Source: Synechococcus sp. C9 (GTDB lineage: Bacteria > Cyanobacteriota > Cyanobacteriia > Gloeomargaritales > Gloeomargaritaceae). From it: a DNA stretch of 64,000 bases. How positions within the stretch are numbered: position 1 is the stretch's first letter; each line of letters starts with the position of its first letter. Where the stretch lies: positions 1,654,455-1,718,454 of the forward strand of contig NZ_JALAAD010000001.1 in the NCBI RefSeq assembly GCF_022984075.1, read 5' to 3'. The translations under genes were made by a program, and so were the position numbers. Below, piece after piece: positions 32,317 through 41,000 of the stretch. The notes under the pieces were generated by a model. The model did not search any database. It was not told where the DNA came from and saw nothing but the letters and a program-made list of their open reading frames with translations.

Positions 32317-33403
32317 CAGTAGTGTTGAATGTCCGTAATAAAACTTAACATAAGGGGTCAGGGTTATCCTACGAGCGGCTCTACCCCTACGAGTTCCATG
32401 AAGCTACAGTGTCGGCCTATTTCTATTTGTAAATATCGCAACTTGTCAATCAATTCATAGGTCTTATTGTGACCTATCTCCAGCAATCTTAAAATTAGAT
32501 AACCAATCAATACGGCATAAATCTGTAGCCGCACACCATTCTCATTCTTGGTAATGATTCTATCCAATTTCAAGTGCATCTTTAGTGCCTTCCAAAGCAA
32601 CTCAATTCGCCAGCGCAAACGATAGGCTGAACAAATCTCTTCATCCGTCATCGAAGTCACGTTAGTCGCTAGCCTATATTCTGTGTTTTCCTCTTCATTA
32701 AAAAATTGAATTACCCGAATATCCGGATTGTCAGGTTGCAACTTCATATTATTTCTAATCCGCACAATAAACAATGTATTTCGTTTACACATTTCGTCCA
32801 TTAATTTCCAGGAAGCAAAACCCCTATCCATGATACCAACGGCATTCTCAGGTATCGTCCCAATCACAAGATGCCCAATTTTATGGTCATTAGTCTTTCC
32901 AAATATAATTGATTCGTCACCGATATTGCCCTCATTTATATCCAGGCCAAGCGTCAATTTTACCTGCTTGTAGTGCCAGAATAATTTGCTGGTCAGGGTG
33001 ATAATGGTAGAATCTAATGGGAATAAGTGCTTAAATTCACCTTGATGATGTTTAAGCCGTTTTTGCAGTTCTCTTAGGATCACTTGAAACGGCTCGGTGC
33101 TACGATGTTTACACGCCTTAGAAAACGTTGATATGTCAACTTTAAAATTGAGATGATTCAAGAGGAAGAATAAGCCCCGCATGGTGGCGACTCTTGCATC
33201 TAAAATGAAGTGCATCCATATGAGTACAAACAAGCGAGTATCCAAGACTGGATAGTCGTTTTTGGGAAGAAGGTTCAGCAAGGGCTTGATAAGTCCCTGA
33301 ATTTGTCGTCTCATAAAAATACTGTTACTCGTGGTTTCTACCAATCTAAAATACCATTTTTAGTCTCCCTTTTCCACCCTTTCGTTAACATTCAACACTA
33401 CTG
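32317..33403 (-). mobile_element. IS4-family insertion sequence, copy 3 (1087 bp)
   Basis: Same ends as copies 1 and 2; 9-bp duplication GGTTAGGAC at 32308-32316 and 33404-33412. Inserted into the recombinase C gene in the same transcriptional direction. Confidence 0.97.
32364..33344 (-). CDS. IS4-family transposase (copy 3)
   Basis: Protein identical to copies 1 and 2, all catalytic residues intact (PLDST, GIMDRG, YRLRWRIELLWKALK). Confidence 0.95.
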   Translation of the reverse strand: MVETTSNSIFMRRQIQGLIKPLLNLLPKNDYPVLDTRLFVLIWMHFILDARVATMRGLFFLLNHLNFKVDISTFSKACKHRSTEPFQVILRELQKRLKHHQGEFKHLFPLDSTIITLTSKLFWHYKQVKLTLGLDINEGNIGDESIIFGKTNDHKIGHLVIGTIPENAVGIMDRGFASWKLMDEMCKRNTLFIVRIRNNMKLQPDNPDIRVIQFFNEEENTEYRLATNVTSMTDEEICSAYRLRWRIELLWKALKMHLKLDRIITKNENGVRLQIYAVLIGYLILRLLEIGHNKTYELIDKLRYLQIEIGRHCSFMELVGVEPLVG

Positions 33404-33869
33404 GGTTAGGACATTCCAAGTCTGCTTGATAGTTGTAGATGTAAGCAGGATTTTCACAGGAGAGGAAAGTGTATTGACCACAGGAGTTGCATCCAAGACG
33501 GACACCATTAACACTTCCGTGCGCGAAGTAAGCCTTAGTAAGTCTTCCTTGATTGCATTGTGGGCAGGTAAACTCACCTTGGTAGTCTTGAAGCCAATCC
33601 ACTTCAAGAATCCCATTGAGTGTTTGATGCCTTGAAATCGGCAGATGCTTACGCTGGCTTGTACATGAGAGGTAAGTGTACTGACCGCAGGAGTTACATT
33701 CAAGCCGAACACCATTAATACTTCCGTGTGCGAAGTAAGCCTTAGTAAGTCTTCCTTGATTGCATTGTGGGCAGGTAAACTCACCTTGGTAGTCTTGCAG
33801 CCAATTCACTTCAAGAATCCCGTTGAGCGTTTGATGCCTTGAAATCGGCAGGTGTTTACGCTGACTCAT
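33404..33869 (-). pseudogene. Tyrosine recombinase C, 5' part with two tandem zinc ribbons
   Basis: 155 codons from ATG at 33869 to the IS insertion point. Two near-identical 69-residue units in tandem (first residues 2-70, second 71-139), each with FTCPQCNQGRLTKAYFAHGS and a second pair NSCGQ preceded by C, i.e. C-x2-C ... C-x2-C, likely binding one zinc. After the second unit, YNYQADLECPNP leads into the next finger beyond the IS. The start overlaps the recombinase B stop region by 14 nt. Such an N-terminal zinc-ribbon array is not part of standard Tn554 recombinases as I know them. Confidence 0.85.
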
Positions 33870-35325
33870 GTTGATTTTCCTCCCGTACTTTTTGCAGTTC
33901 CTTTAATCCTTGCAGGCGATTGTTTACAAGTTCCAGCAACCTTTGAATCTCGGTTACGCGCCGCTCTTGTTGAGCTATTTGGGCACGTTCAAGGTCAAGC
34001 TCCATTTGTTGCTTATCTGCCTCTAGTTGTGGAATGTCTGCTTCTGTAACTCGGTGATGGGTGCAACTTAGGCAGGCGTAACGGTACTGGCAATCGCCCA
34101 ACATACTGGGGCGATGGCACTCACCAAGGGGAGTCGTAACCTTCATCAGGTCAGCTAACTTTTCGTAGCGTTGCTTGCGGGGCTTGTAGGTGGTTACCCG
34201 CCCGTACATGTCCACGTATCCCTTGGTTTCTGCCTGTTTCTCTAGCCGTTCTAAAGACCGCTTACGATAATGAGGCAACATGTCGAGGGAACCATGCCCT
34301 AAAACCGCAGCAATGTACTCGTCTTCAACTTCACAATGTGCCATCACACTGGCCTTGGTGCGACGAAACATGTGGCTGGTGAGGGGGAAAGGCTTGCCAT
34401 GCTTGTCCTTAAGGTTGGCAACCTCCCTAAACGCTTTGAGCCATAAGTGAATTACCGTAAACGACAAGGGGCTAGGCTCATAAACAGGCTCAACTTGAAA
34501 ACGCCCTCCTACTTCTGCCCCGTCCTTAAATGCTGTGGATGTTTTACAGAAAAGTTTGTTGAACTGAGAATCCTTGCCAAACTGTTCGTCCAAAAAACGC
34601 TGCTGCTCTTGCACTAACTCGGCAACGAGAGGATGCACCTGGAAATAACACCACTGCTTCCGTTTGGCCACCCAGCGTAGTAAAAACCAGTGCTCTCCTT
34701 CCTGCTTGAGGCAATGGCGCGGCATGAGCAACATCTCGTTGATGCGGCACCCTAAAGCAATTTGCAACCGAAACAGGCGTTCCAAGGGCTCAGGAAAAAG
34801 GTCAAGTTGCTCGTAGATTTGGTGCAACACCTCTTCAGGAATAGTTTCCACCTTGGGCGTTGGGTTTTTCATTCGTATGGGGGTAAACGGTAGGGTCAAC
34901 CAACCCTCCTCTGCCCAAAGGCGTGTTGCAAATACCAAGGTTCTGTGCCGATTCCCCTTGTCAGCCTCTGAGATGAACGTTTTCAGGAGACTGTCTGTGA
35001 TGCCTGCGGGTTGGCTGTAGCCATGAGCCAGCAAGAATTCATTGAGGCAGGCTAAGCAGAGGGTATCGATAATGATTCGTTTGGCTGAACACTTCTCTCG
35101 AACTCGTGCCTTCGCCGTAAGTTTGGTTAAATAATTCAGCCAAGGAAGCGTAATGCGCGTGAAATGAACGTTCCTTATGGCGTGGACACGACAATACTCT
35201 TCGTCGAAGCCCAATGCTGTTAGTGGCCAGACATCTTGTTGCATCAGCGGGTCACTGCACCACTGACTACCTAGTTCTGATTGCTTAACTCGTTCATGCA
35301 GGTCAGCTAAAAGTACAGCACTCAT
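33856..35325 (-). CDS. Tyrosine recombinase B (TnpB-like)
   Basis: 489 aa. Catalytic residues of the phage-integrase fold are visible: box I LQIALGCRINEMLLMPRHC (Arg), SHMFRRTKASVMAHC (H-x-x-R), AAVLGHGSLDMLPHYRKRS (LGH and nucleophile Tyr). The tail carries a Cys/His cluster (CQYRYACLSCTHHRV) followed by a long coiled coil (QQMELDLERAQIAQQERRVT), as in Tn554 TnpB-like proteins. ATG overlaps the recombinase A stop by 4 nt (ATGA). Confidence 0.88.
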   Translation of the reverse strand: MSAVLLADLHERVKQSELGSQWCSDPLMQQDVWPLTALGFDEEYCRVHAIRNVHFTRITLPWLNYLTKLTAKARVREKCSAKRIIIDTLCLACLNEFLLAHGYSQPAGITDSLLKTFISEADKGNRHRTLVFATRLWAEEGWLTLPFTPIRMKNPTPKVETIPEEVLHQIYEQLDLFPEPLERLFRLQIALGCRINEMLLMPRHCLKQEGEHWFLLRWVAKRKQWCYFQVHPLVAELVQEQQRFLDEQFGKDSQFNKLFCKTSTAFKDGAEVGGRFQVEPVYEPSPLSFTVIHLWLKAFREVANLKDKHGKPFPLTSHMFRRTKASVMAHCEVEDEYIAAVLGHGSLDMLPHYRKRSLERLEKQAETKGYVDMYGRVTTYKPRKQRYEKLADLMKVTTPLGECHRPSMLGDCQYRYACLSCTHHRVTEADIPQLEADKQQMELDLERAQIAQQERRVTEIQRLLELVNNRLQGLKELQKVREENQHESA

Positions 35326-36434
35326 TGCTCTTCCTCCCCATCCATAAAACTTTCTAAACTCATCTCATCAAGTACATGGCTGTAGATGTCTTTGGTGGTG
35401 CTGATGGAACGATGCCCCAGCAATTGCTGCACATACTGGTCGAGGTAGCCCTGTTGCAGCATCCGTGTGGCAAAAGTGTGGCGGAACAGATGTGGGTGCG
35501 CCTTGATGCCAGTACGACTGTGCAATTCTTCAAAGAGCTTGTTCAGTCGCACAAGGCTCATGGGCTGGCCTCGCTGCTCGCCCTCTAAGGAGACAAACAG
35601 CATTCCGTGACCGAGCTGTTCCGCTTCGGGCGGATACTCCTCCAGCAGGTACGAACGCAGCATCTCTTGCACAGTACAGCGGTTGTGCAGGATAGGTACA
35701 ACTCGCTCAGTTCCTTTCGCCCAGGCACCGTTGGGATTATCACGCCGGACAACACGCAACCGCCCTGTCACATCCACATCCTGAACATCAATCAGATGCA
35801 ACCCCAGTAGCTCGCCACGGCGCAGACCCGTCTCACGTAAGAGCATCACAATCAGCTTGTCGCGGTAGCAGAGGCACCCTTCAACCAGGCGCACGACATC
35901 CGCATCACTGAGGCAACCAGGGAAAACCTTGGGTTCTTTGAGCTTGAGCCGCTTACGACGCTCCGGCCCGCTCTTGATGATGCCCCGTAGGAAGCCGCCA
36001 CGCTTGCCCCAGCCGTGAGCAAGCTTGATAAATCGCTTATCGTCAATCCGCCCCTCCGCCGCATGAAACTCGTACAGCCCTTGAATGGCGGTCATCGCCT
36101 GGTTGACTGTCTTGGGGCTACGCTTGGAAACTCGCTCCCTTAAGGACTCGTGGATGACCTCTACATCACCCCCGAGCAAATACCAGTTTACGAAGTCGGC
36201 CAACTCATCTAGTCCAACACCATCCCAGCTCAAGGCTTTGTACTCCAGCCACCGCCAGTAATCCACCAAGCGGTAAGCGTAGGTTTCGACCGTGTTGGCC
36301 GCTAACCCTCGCTTCCGGCAGTAGTTCAGAAATCTCTGAATTGGTTCAACGGGCAAACAGGTCTTGGAGTCAAATACACAACGAAAGCGCTCACCTGTGG
36401 CGGGGTCAATCGCTGTCTCTACGGTCACACTCAT
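35322..36434 (-). CDS. Tyrosine recombinase A (TnpA-like)
   Basis: 370 aa, close to Tn554 TnpA in length. N-terminal core-binding SAM-like domain (RFLNYCRKRGLAANTVETYA), then the catalytic domain: LRETGLRRGELLGLHLIDVQ (Arg), HPHLFRHTFATRMLQQG (H-x-x-R), QQLLGHRSISTTKDIYSHV (LGH, nucleophile Tyr). First gene of the module; the promoter presumably lies in 36435-36540. Confidence 0.9.
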   Translation of the reverse strand: MSVTVETAIDPATGERFRCVFDSKTCLPVEPIQRFLNYCRKRGLAANTVETYAYRLVDYWRWLEYKALSWDGVGLDELADFVNWYLLGGDVEVIHESLRERVSKRSPKTVNQAMTAIQGLYEFHAAEGRIDDKRFIKLAHGWGKRGGFLRGIIKSGPERRKRLKLKEPKVFPGCLSDADVVRLVEGCLCYRDKLIVMLLRETGLRRGELLGLHLIDVQDVDVTGRLRVVRRDNPNGAWAKGTERVVPILHNRCTVQEMLRSYLLEEYPPEAEQLGHGMLFVSLEGEQRGQPMSLVRLNKLFEELHSRTGIKAHPHLFRHTFATRMLQQGYLDQYVQQLLGHRSISTTKDIYSHVLDEMSLESFMDGEEEQ

Positions 36435-36543
36435 TACACGTCAAAGAATCTAAGACACATATAGCCTAGCACATAAAATCCCGTTGTTGTTGTTCTTTTT
36501 TCTTTGTTGTGTAGTAAGATATTGGAGTCTATAGAAGAATACG

Positions 36544-36648
36544 GTACGCAACATCCAACTCAAAAATCTGGTGCTACGTGACCTACCGCCAGGGGAGACG
36601 GTGGAATTTTTTACGTTGCAGTGGTTCATCCGTGCTATACCACAATAA
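36544..36648 (+). pseudogene. Gene fragment, copy 2 of the 105-bp repeated coding remnant
   Basis: Reads VRNIQLKNLVLRDLPPGETV followed by EFFTLQWFIRAIPQ and a stop. No internal stop, unlike copy 1 at 24156, but upstream in frame a TAG stands four codons before, so this is a truncated 3' end of a gene. The recombinase module and island lie between the two copies, which are in the same orientation. Confidence 0.65.
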
Positions 36649-36650
36649 CG

Positions 36651-36752
36651 ATGGGCACGATCATTTTCTCTGCGGATTTGGCTCTCTACCAGGCCAAGTC
36701 CCAGGGACGTAATCAGGCGGTTTATCAGGATATGCCCCCGGCAGTGGGTTAA
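36651..36752 (+). pseudogene. C-terminal remnant of a GGDEF-domain (diguanylate cyclase) gene
   Basis: A 33-codon frame from ATG at 36651 reads SADLALYQAKSQGRNQAVYQ, the characteristic C-terminal end of GGDEF domains (ADxALYxAKxxGRN), then stops at 36750-36752. The GGEEF active site and everything upstream are missing. It is the leftover of a diguanylate cyclase gene cut during the rearrangements that built the island. Confidence 0.8.
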
Positions 36753-36803
36753 CCCGGAGTACAATGGTCTAGGTATATTGACGCTGTTGTTGAGATAGAT
36801 GTC

Positions 36804-38108
36804 ATGGTAGCCACCGTTTGGAATACGACCGAATCCCAGCGCATTTTTAACGAAGCCCAACAGTTGATGCCGGGGGGGGTGAGTTCCCCGGTGCGGGCAT
36901 TTAAGTCGGTGGGGGGCCAGCCCATCGTCTTTGAGCGGGTGCAGGGCGCCTACGCCTGGGATGTGGATGGCAATCGCTACATTGATTATGTGGGCACCTG
37001 GGGGCCAGCCATCTGTGGTCATGCCCATCCCGAGGTGATTGAGGCGATTTGTGCGGTGGCGCAACAGGGGACGAGTTTTGGGGCACCTTGCCGCTGGGAA
37101 AATGTGTTGGCGGAAATGGTGATTGCCGCCGTGCCCAGTATTGAAATGGTGCGGTTTGTGAATTCCGGGACGGAAGCCTGCATGGGCGCCCTACGGTTGG
37201 CACGGGCGTTTACGGGTCGGGAAAAAATTATCAAATTCGAGGGCTGTTACCACGGCCATGCGGATATGTTCCTGGTCAAGGCGGGGTCGGGGGTGGCGAC
37301 CTTGGGACTGCCGGATTCGCCGGGGGTGCCCAAATCCGTGACGGCGGCGACCTTGACGGCTCCGTACAACGATCTACAGGCGGTGGCGGACCTATTTGCC
37401 CAGTATCCCGAAGCAATTGCCGCGGTGGTGCTAGAGCCAGTGGTGGGGAATGCCGGGTTTATCCTGCCGGAACGGGAATTTTTGGTGGGACTGCGGGAAT
37501 TGACCCAGCGGTATGGGGCGTTGCTGGTGTTTGACGAGGTGATGACCGGGTTTCGCATCCGCTATGGGGGGGCGCAGGCATACTTTGGCATTACCCCTGA
37601 CCTGACGACGCTAGGGAAAATCATTGGCGGTGGTTTGCCGGTGGGGGCGTATGGCGGACGTAAGGACATTATGCAGATGGTGGCACCGGCGGGGCCCATG
37701 TATCAGGCGGGCACCCTGTCGGGAAATCCCTTGGCGATGACGGCGGGGATCAAAACCCTGGAATTGCTCCAGCGGCCGGGGGTGTACGAGCAGTTGGAAC
37801 GGGTGACATCCCGGTTGGTGCAGGGGTTGCAGTCCATTGCCGATGAACTGGGGCATCCCATGTGTACGGGCAGTTTGAGCGGGATGTTTGGCTTTTTCTT
37901 TACCCAGGGGCCGGTGCACAACTACGAACAGGCCAAGACCTCAGATGTGCAGAAATTCAGCCGATTTCATCGGGGGATGCTGGAGCGGGGGATTTATCTG
38001 GCACCGTCCCAATTTGAGGCTGGATTTACCAGTCTGGCGCACACGGAGGCGGACATTGACCAAACCCTGGCGGCGGCACGGGAGGTACTCAGCACTTTGC
38101 CCCGCTGA
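36804..38108 (+). CDS. hemL: Glutamate-1-semialdehyde 2,1-aminomutase
   Basis: PLP enzyme making 5-aminolevulinate, the precursor of chlorophyll, heme and bilins. 434 aa, full length. [18 protein letters not shown] at the N-terminus, [27 protein letters not shown], and the PLP lysine in [17 protein letters not shown]. Stop overlaps the next start (TGATG). First of a four-gene overlapping set hemL-yqgF-nagZ-pstA. Confidence 0.98.
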   Translation: MVATVWNTTESQRIFNEAQQLMPGGVSSPVRAFKSVGGQPIVFERVQGAYAWDVDGNRYIDYVGTWGPAICGHAHPEVIEAICAVAQQGTSFGAPCRWENVLAEMVIAAVPSIEMVRFVNSGTEACMGALRLARAFTGREKIIKFEGCYHGHADMFLVKAGSGVATLGLPDSPGVPKSVTAATLTAPYNDLQAVADLFAQYPEAIAAVVLEPVVGNAGFILPEREFLVGLRELTQRYGALLVFDEVMTGFRIRYGGAQAYFGITPDLTTLGKIIGGGLPVGAYGGRKDIMQMVAPAGPMYQAGTLSGNPLAMTAGIKTLELLQRPGVYEQLERVTSRLVQGLQSIADELGHPMCTGSLSGMFGFFFTQGPVHNYEQAKTSDVQKFSRFHRGMLERGIYLAPSQFEAGFTSLAHTEADIDQTLAAAREVLSTLPR

Positions 38109-38509
38109 TGCCAGGGATTTTGGGGTTTGATCCCGGTCGGGATAAATGTGGGGTGGTTCTGCGCTCTGCCCAGGGGGAATGGCTGGTACAACGGGTGGTG
38201 CCAGCGGCGGAGGTGCTGGAAGTTCTCAGTACTTTATGCCAACAATATCAGCCGGAGGTGCTGGTAATGGGGGATCAGACGACCCACAAACAGTGGCGGC
38301 AACGGCTCCGGGAAGTTTTGCCCAGGGTGCCGGTGGTGACGGTGGACGAGCGGTACAGTACCCAGGAGGCGCAAAAAAAATACTGGGAATTGTATCCGGC
38401 GCAGGGGTGGCGGCGGTTTTTGCCTGCGGGTCTGCGGCCTTTGCCCCGGCCGGTGGATGATGTGGCGGCCCGGATTTTGGTGGAACGGTATTGTTCCCAA
38501 TCCCCGTGA
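38108..38509 (+). CDS. RuvC-fold nuclease, YqgF/RuvX-like
   Basis: 133 aa. Starts [20 protein letters not shown] with the first catalytic Asp in FDPG, then VLVMGDQTTHKQW, VTVDERYSTQEAQ (Glu) and PRPVDDVAARILVERY with the C-terminal Asp pair. This is the cyanobacterial variety of the YqgF/RuvX family, linked with pre-16S rRNA 5'-end processing; a Holliday-junction role has also been suggested. It overlaps hemL and nagZ by one or two bases, so translation is coupled. Confidence 0.85.
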   Translation: MPGILGFDPGRDKCGVVLRSAQGEWLVQRVVPAAEVLEVLSTLCQQYQPEVLVMGDQTTHKQWRQRLREVLPRVPVVTVDERYSTQEAQKKYWELYPAQGWRRFLPAGLRPLPRPVDDVAARILVERYCSQSP

Positions 38510-40050
38510 TGGTGGGGCGGCGGTTACTGCTGGGGGCACCCCCAGGGGTGATTGGGGAGGATGCCCTGGCGTTGTTACGGCGGACGGGGGCGATGGGGCT
38601 TGTCCTCTTTCGCAGTAATTTGACCCAACCGGCGCAACTTCGCCAACACCTGACCTGGTTGCGGGAGTGCCTGGGGCGACCAGTGGTGATTGCCATTGAC
38701 CACGAAGGGGGGCAAGTCATGCGCCATCTGGAAGGCACTGCCCCTTGGCCGGGGAATTATGCCCTGGGGCGGGTGGCGGAGCAGGATGTCCCCCAAGCGG
38801 AACGGTGGGCGGAGCAGGTGGGCTGGGAGTTGGGGCAAGAACTGCGGGCCCTGGGGATTGGCTGGAATTTGGCACCGGTTTTGGATGTGCTGGGCGAACA
38901 ACCGAATCCGGGCTTGGGCGGGCGGGCGTTTGGGAGCGACCCGGAGGTGGTGACCCGCTTGGGGCTGGCGATGGTTCGGGGACTGCAACAGGCGGGAATT
39001 GTCCCCTGCGGCAAACATTTTCCGGGGTTGGGCTGGGCCCAGGTGGACCCCCATCACACCCTGCCCCGTTTGGATTTAAGCCCATCGCAACTGGCGGCCC
39101 ATTGGCAACCCTTTCGGGCGGCGATTGAGGCCGGATTGCCCACCGTGATGACCACCCATGTACTGGTGCCAGCCTTAGATACTGAAAATGTCATGACGTT
39201 TTCCCAACACACCATCCAAACCCATCTGCGGGGTGAGTTGCAGTTTACCGGGGTGTGTGTGAGCGATGATTTACAAATGGGAGCCATGACGGACTGGGGA
39301 ACGATGGCGGACATGACCCTGAAAACCCTACAAGCCGGGCACGATGTGGCGCTGGTGGGGGCGCAGGCGGAGGATTGGCAGGCGGTGCTGGGGCGGTTAT
39401 CCGAGGCGGTTGACCAGGGGGCACTGCCTGAATTGGAAGCATCCCTGCAGCGGATTGCCCACCTAATGAGCCAAGCGGACATTGCCCAGGTATTGCCCCC
39501 GACCCAGGATTGGCAACCGGCGACCCTGCTGGCGGCAGAAATTGCTCAGGCGGCGGTGCGGGTGGTGCGAGACCCCCAGGGTTGGTTGCCGGTGAAATGG
39601 CCGGTGCGGTTGTATCTCCCGGATGTGACCCCAGTGGCGGATTGGGTGCTGTTTGAACCCTGTTGGTTTGCTCCGGCCCAGATGGCTGACCTGCTGGGCG
39701 TACCAACGGCTGAAATTGTCATGACATTCTTAGACGCAACGAGGGTTTGCACCAGTACGAGGGAGGCCGGAGATACTAAAGCTGGCGATGATTGTGCCGC
39801 TGATGTTTTTACAACTAATGTACTGATTTTATACGATGCTCTGCGGTATCCTGGACAGCGGCGGGTGTTGGAGGAATTGGCGCACCAGGGGCAACCGTTG
39901 GTGGTGGTATTGGTACGCAATCCTGGGGATGTCCATTTGGTACCGGCAGGGGTGACGGTGGTGGATGCGGCGGGATTTCGTTCTCCCCAGGTACAGCAGG
40001 TGGGGCGGGTGTTGCGAGGTGAGCCGTGGCATTTCTGCGCTGGTGGGTGA
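38509..40050 (+). CDS. nagZ: Beta-N-acetylhexosaminidase, GH3 family (NagZ-like)
   Basis: Removes GlcNAc from muropeptides or glycosides. ATG at 38509 overlaps the upstream TGA, giving 513 aa. GH3 motifs: AIDHEGGQVMRH, GWNLAPVLDVL, GKHFPGLGWAQVDPHHTLP (the NagZ K-H-F-P-G and Asp-x-His dyad, with W-A-Q in place of the more usual D-T-x), VSDDLQMGAM with the nucleophile Asp. Longer than the about 340-aa Gram-negative NagZ because of a C-terminal domain of about 170 residues, as in many cyanobacterial and Gram-positive members. Its end overlaps pstA by 25 nt. Confidence 0.92.
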   Translation: MVGRRLLLGAPPGVIGEDALALLRRTGAMGLVLFRSNLTQPAQLRQHLTWLRECLGRPVVIAIDHEGGQVMRHLEGTAPWPGNYALGRVAEQDVPQAERWAEQVGWELGQELRALGIGWNLAPVLDVLGEQPNPGLGGRAFGSDPEVVTRLGLAMVRGLQQAGIVPCGKHFPGLGWAQVDPHHTLPRLDLSPSQLAAHWQPFRAAIEAGLPTVMTTHVLVPALDTENVMTFSQHTIQTHLRGELQFTGVCVSDDLQMGAMTDWGTMADMTLKTLQAGHDVALVGAQAEDWQAVLGRLSEAVDQGALPELEASLQRIAHLMSQADIAQVLPPTQDWQPATLLAAEIAQAAVRVVRDPQGWLPVKWPVRLYLPDVTPVADWVLFEPCWFAPAQMADLLGVPTAEIVMTFLDATRVCTSTREAGDTKAGDDCAADVFTTNVLILYDALRYPGQRRVLEELAHQGQPLVVVLVRNPGDVHLVPAGVTVVDAAGFRSPQVQQVGRVLRGEPWHFCAGG

Positions 40051-40901
40051 ATTGCCTGCTGTCGTGGCTGGTGGGCATGGCGGTGGCGGCGGCGGTCGGG
40101 GTGCTGGGCTGGGTGGTGGGCTATGTGGTGTATCGGGGCGGGACGCAACTCCTGCGGGGGGGGTGGGAAATTTTCACGGAGGTGCCCCCTGCGCCCTTGA
40201 GTGGGAGTGGGGGGTTGGGGCCGGCTTTGGTGGGCAGTGGGATTCTCATTACTTTAGCAGTACTGATGGCTCTGCCCGTGTCGGTGTTGGCGGCTTTATA
40301 CTTGCAGGAATTTTGCCCCTGGCCGGGACTGGTGCGGCTGTTGACCCTGGGGTTGGATGTTTTGGCGGGGATTCCATCCATCATGGCGGGGGTGTTTATT
40401 TTCGGCGTGGTGGTGGTGCCTACCCAGCGGTTTTCCGTCGTGGCGGGGGGGTTGGCTTTGGCGATCCTGATGCTCCCGATTTTCACCACGGCAACTCGGT
40501 TGGCCTTGGCGGGCATACCGGCGGAAATACGGGACGGGGCGTGGGCCTTGGGGGCCACCCGCTGGCAGATGGTGACGGGAATTTTATTGCCCCAGGCGTG
40601 GCCGGGAATGGTGAGTGGCTTAACCTTGGGGGTTGCCCGGGCGGTGGGGGAAACGGCTCCCCTCTTGTTTACCGCCCTATTTTCCTCCCATTATTTGCCC
40701 CTGAGGGAATTGGGTGTTCGTGCCCTCGGCACCCAACCCCTGGCTTCATTGCCGGTGTTAATTTACACCTTTGCCATGTCCCCTTTTGCCAATCAACAGG
40801 ATTTAGCTTGGGCAGGGGCGTTGGTGTTAATTATTTTTATTTTGGGGTTAAATGTACTGGCATATTGGTATCAATTGGTTCAACGATTTTCTCAACAATG
40901 A
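40026..40901 (+). CDS. pstA: Phosphate ABC transporter permease PstA
   Basis: One of two membrane subunits of the Pst phosphate importer. 291 aa with six predicted helices; GTG start inside nagZ. EAA-type loop: EIRDGAWALGATRWQMVTGI, with LPQAWPGMVSGLTLGVARAV and GETAPLLFTA as in PstA. pstS, pstC and pstB, normally adjacent, are absent here, so this gene must work with subunits encoded elsewhere, or be a stray copy. Confidence 0.92.
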   Translation: MAFLRWWVNCLLSWLVGMAVAAAVGVLGWVVGYVVYRGGTQLLRGGWEIFTEVPPAPLSGSGGLGPALVGSGILITLAVLMALPVSVLAALYLQEFCPWPGLVRLLTLGLDVLAGIPSIMAGVFIFGVVVVPTQRFSVVAGGLALAILMLPIFTTATRLALAGIPAEIRDGAWALGATRWQMVTGILLPQAWPGMVSGLTLGVARAVGETAPLLFTALFSSHYLPLRELGVRALGTQPLASLPVLIYTFAMSPFANQQDLAWAGALVLIIFILGLNVLAYWYQLVQRFSQQ

Positions 40902-41000
40902 AACAGATAAATAAAATTATTTTTCATCAGAGGAAATTTGAATGGATTGAATATCAAGAATAATTTGGTTATCTATCCCAACCCTGTAGCCTAAATTCTA

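Larger units (their letters stand above)
29839..36434 (-). mobile_element. Tyrosine-recombinase trio plus TnpC-like gene: candidate Tn554/RIT-like transposon
   Basis: Four overlapping minus-strand genes: recombinase A (35322-36434), recombinase B (33856-35325, 4-nt overlap), recombinase C (30752-33869, 14-nt overlap, split by IS4 copy 3) and a coiled-coil DNA-binding protein (29839-30759, 8-nt overlap). Tn554 encodes two tyrosine recombinases (TnpA, TnpB) and a small TnpC; RIT elements encode three recombinases in overlapping order. This module has three recombinases and a TnpC-like gene. I could not identify terminal repeats, so the ends given are just the coding limits. Confidence 0.6.

Noticed and set aside
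29811-36543. Inverted terminal repeats for the recombinase module
   Set aside because: I compared 29800-29860 with the reverse of 36430-36560 and saw no convincing match; only the direct hexamer TAGCCT recurs.
36450-37064. Minus-strand 204-codon frame upstream of hemL
   Set aside because: Overlaps the hemL coding region and the gene remnants; low-complexity and no motif.
39965-40963. Plus-strand Gly-rich 332-codon frame over pstA
   Set aside because: Out-of-frame reading of pstA; the glycine run is a codon-shift artefact, while the pstA frame has clear membrane helices and an EAA loop.
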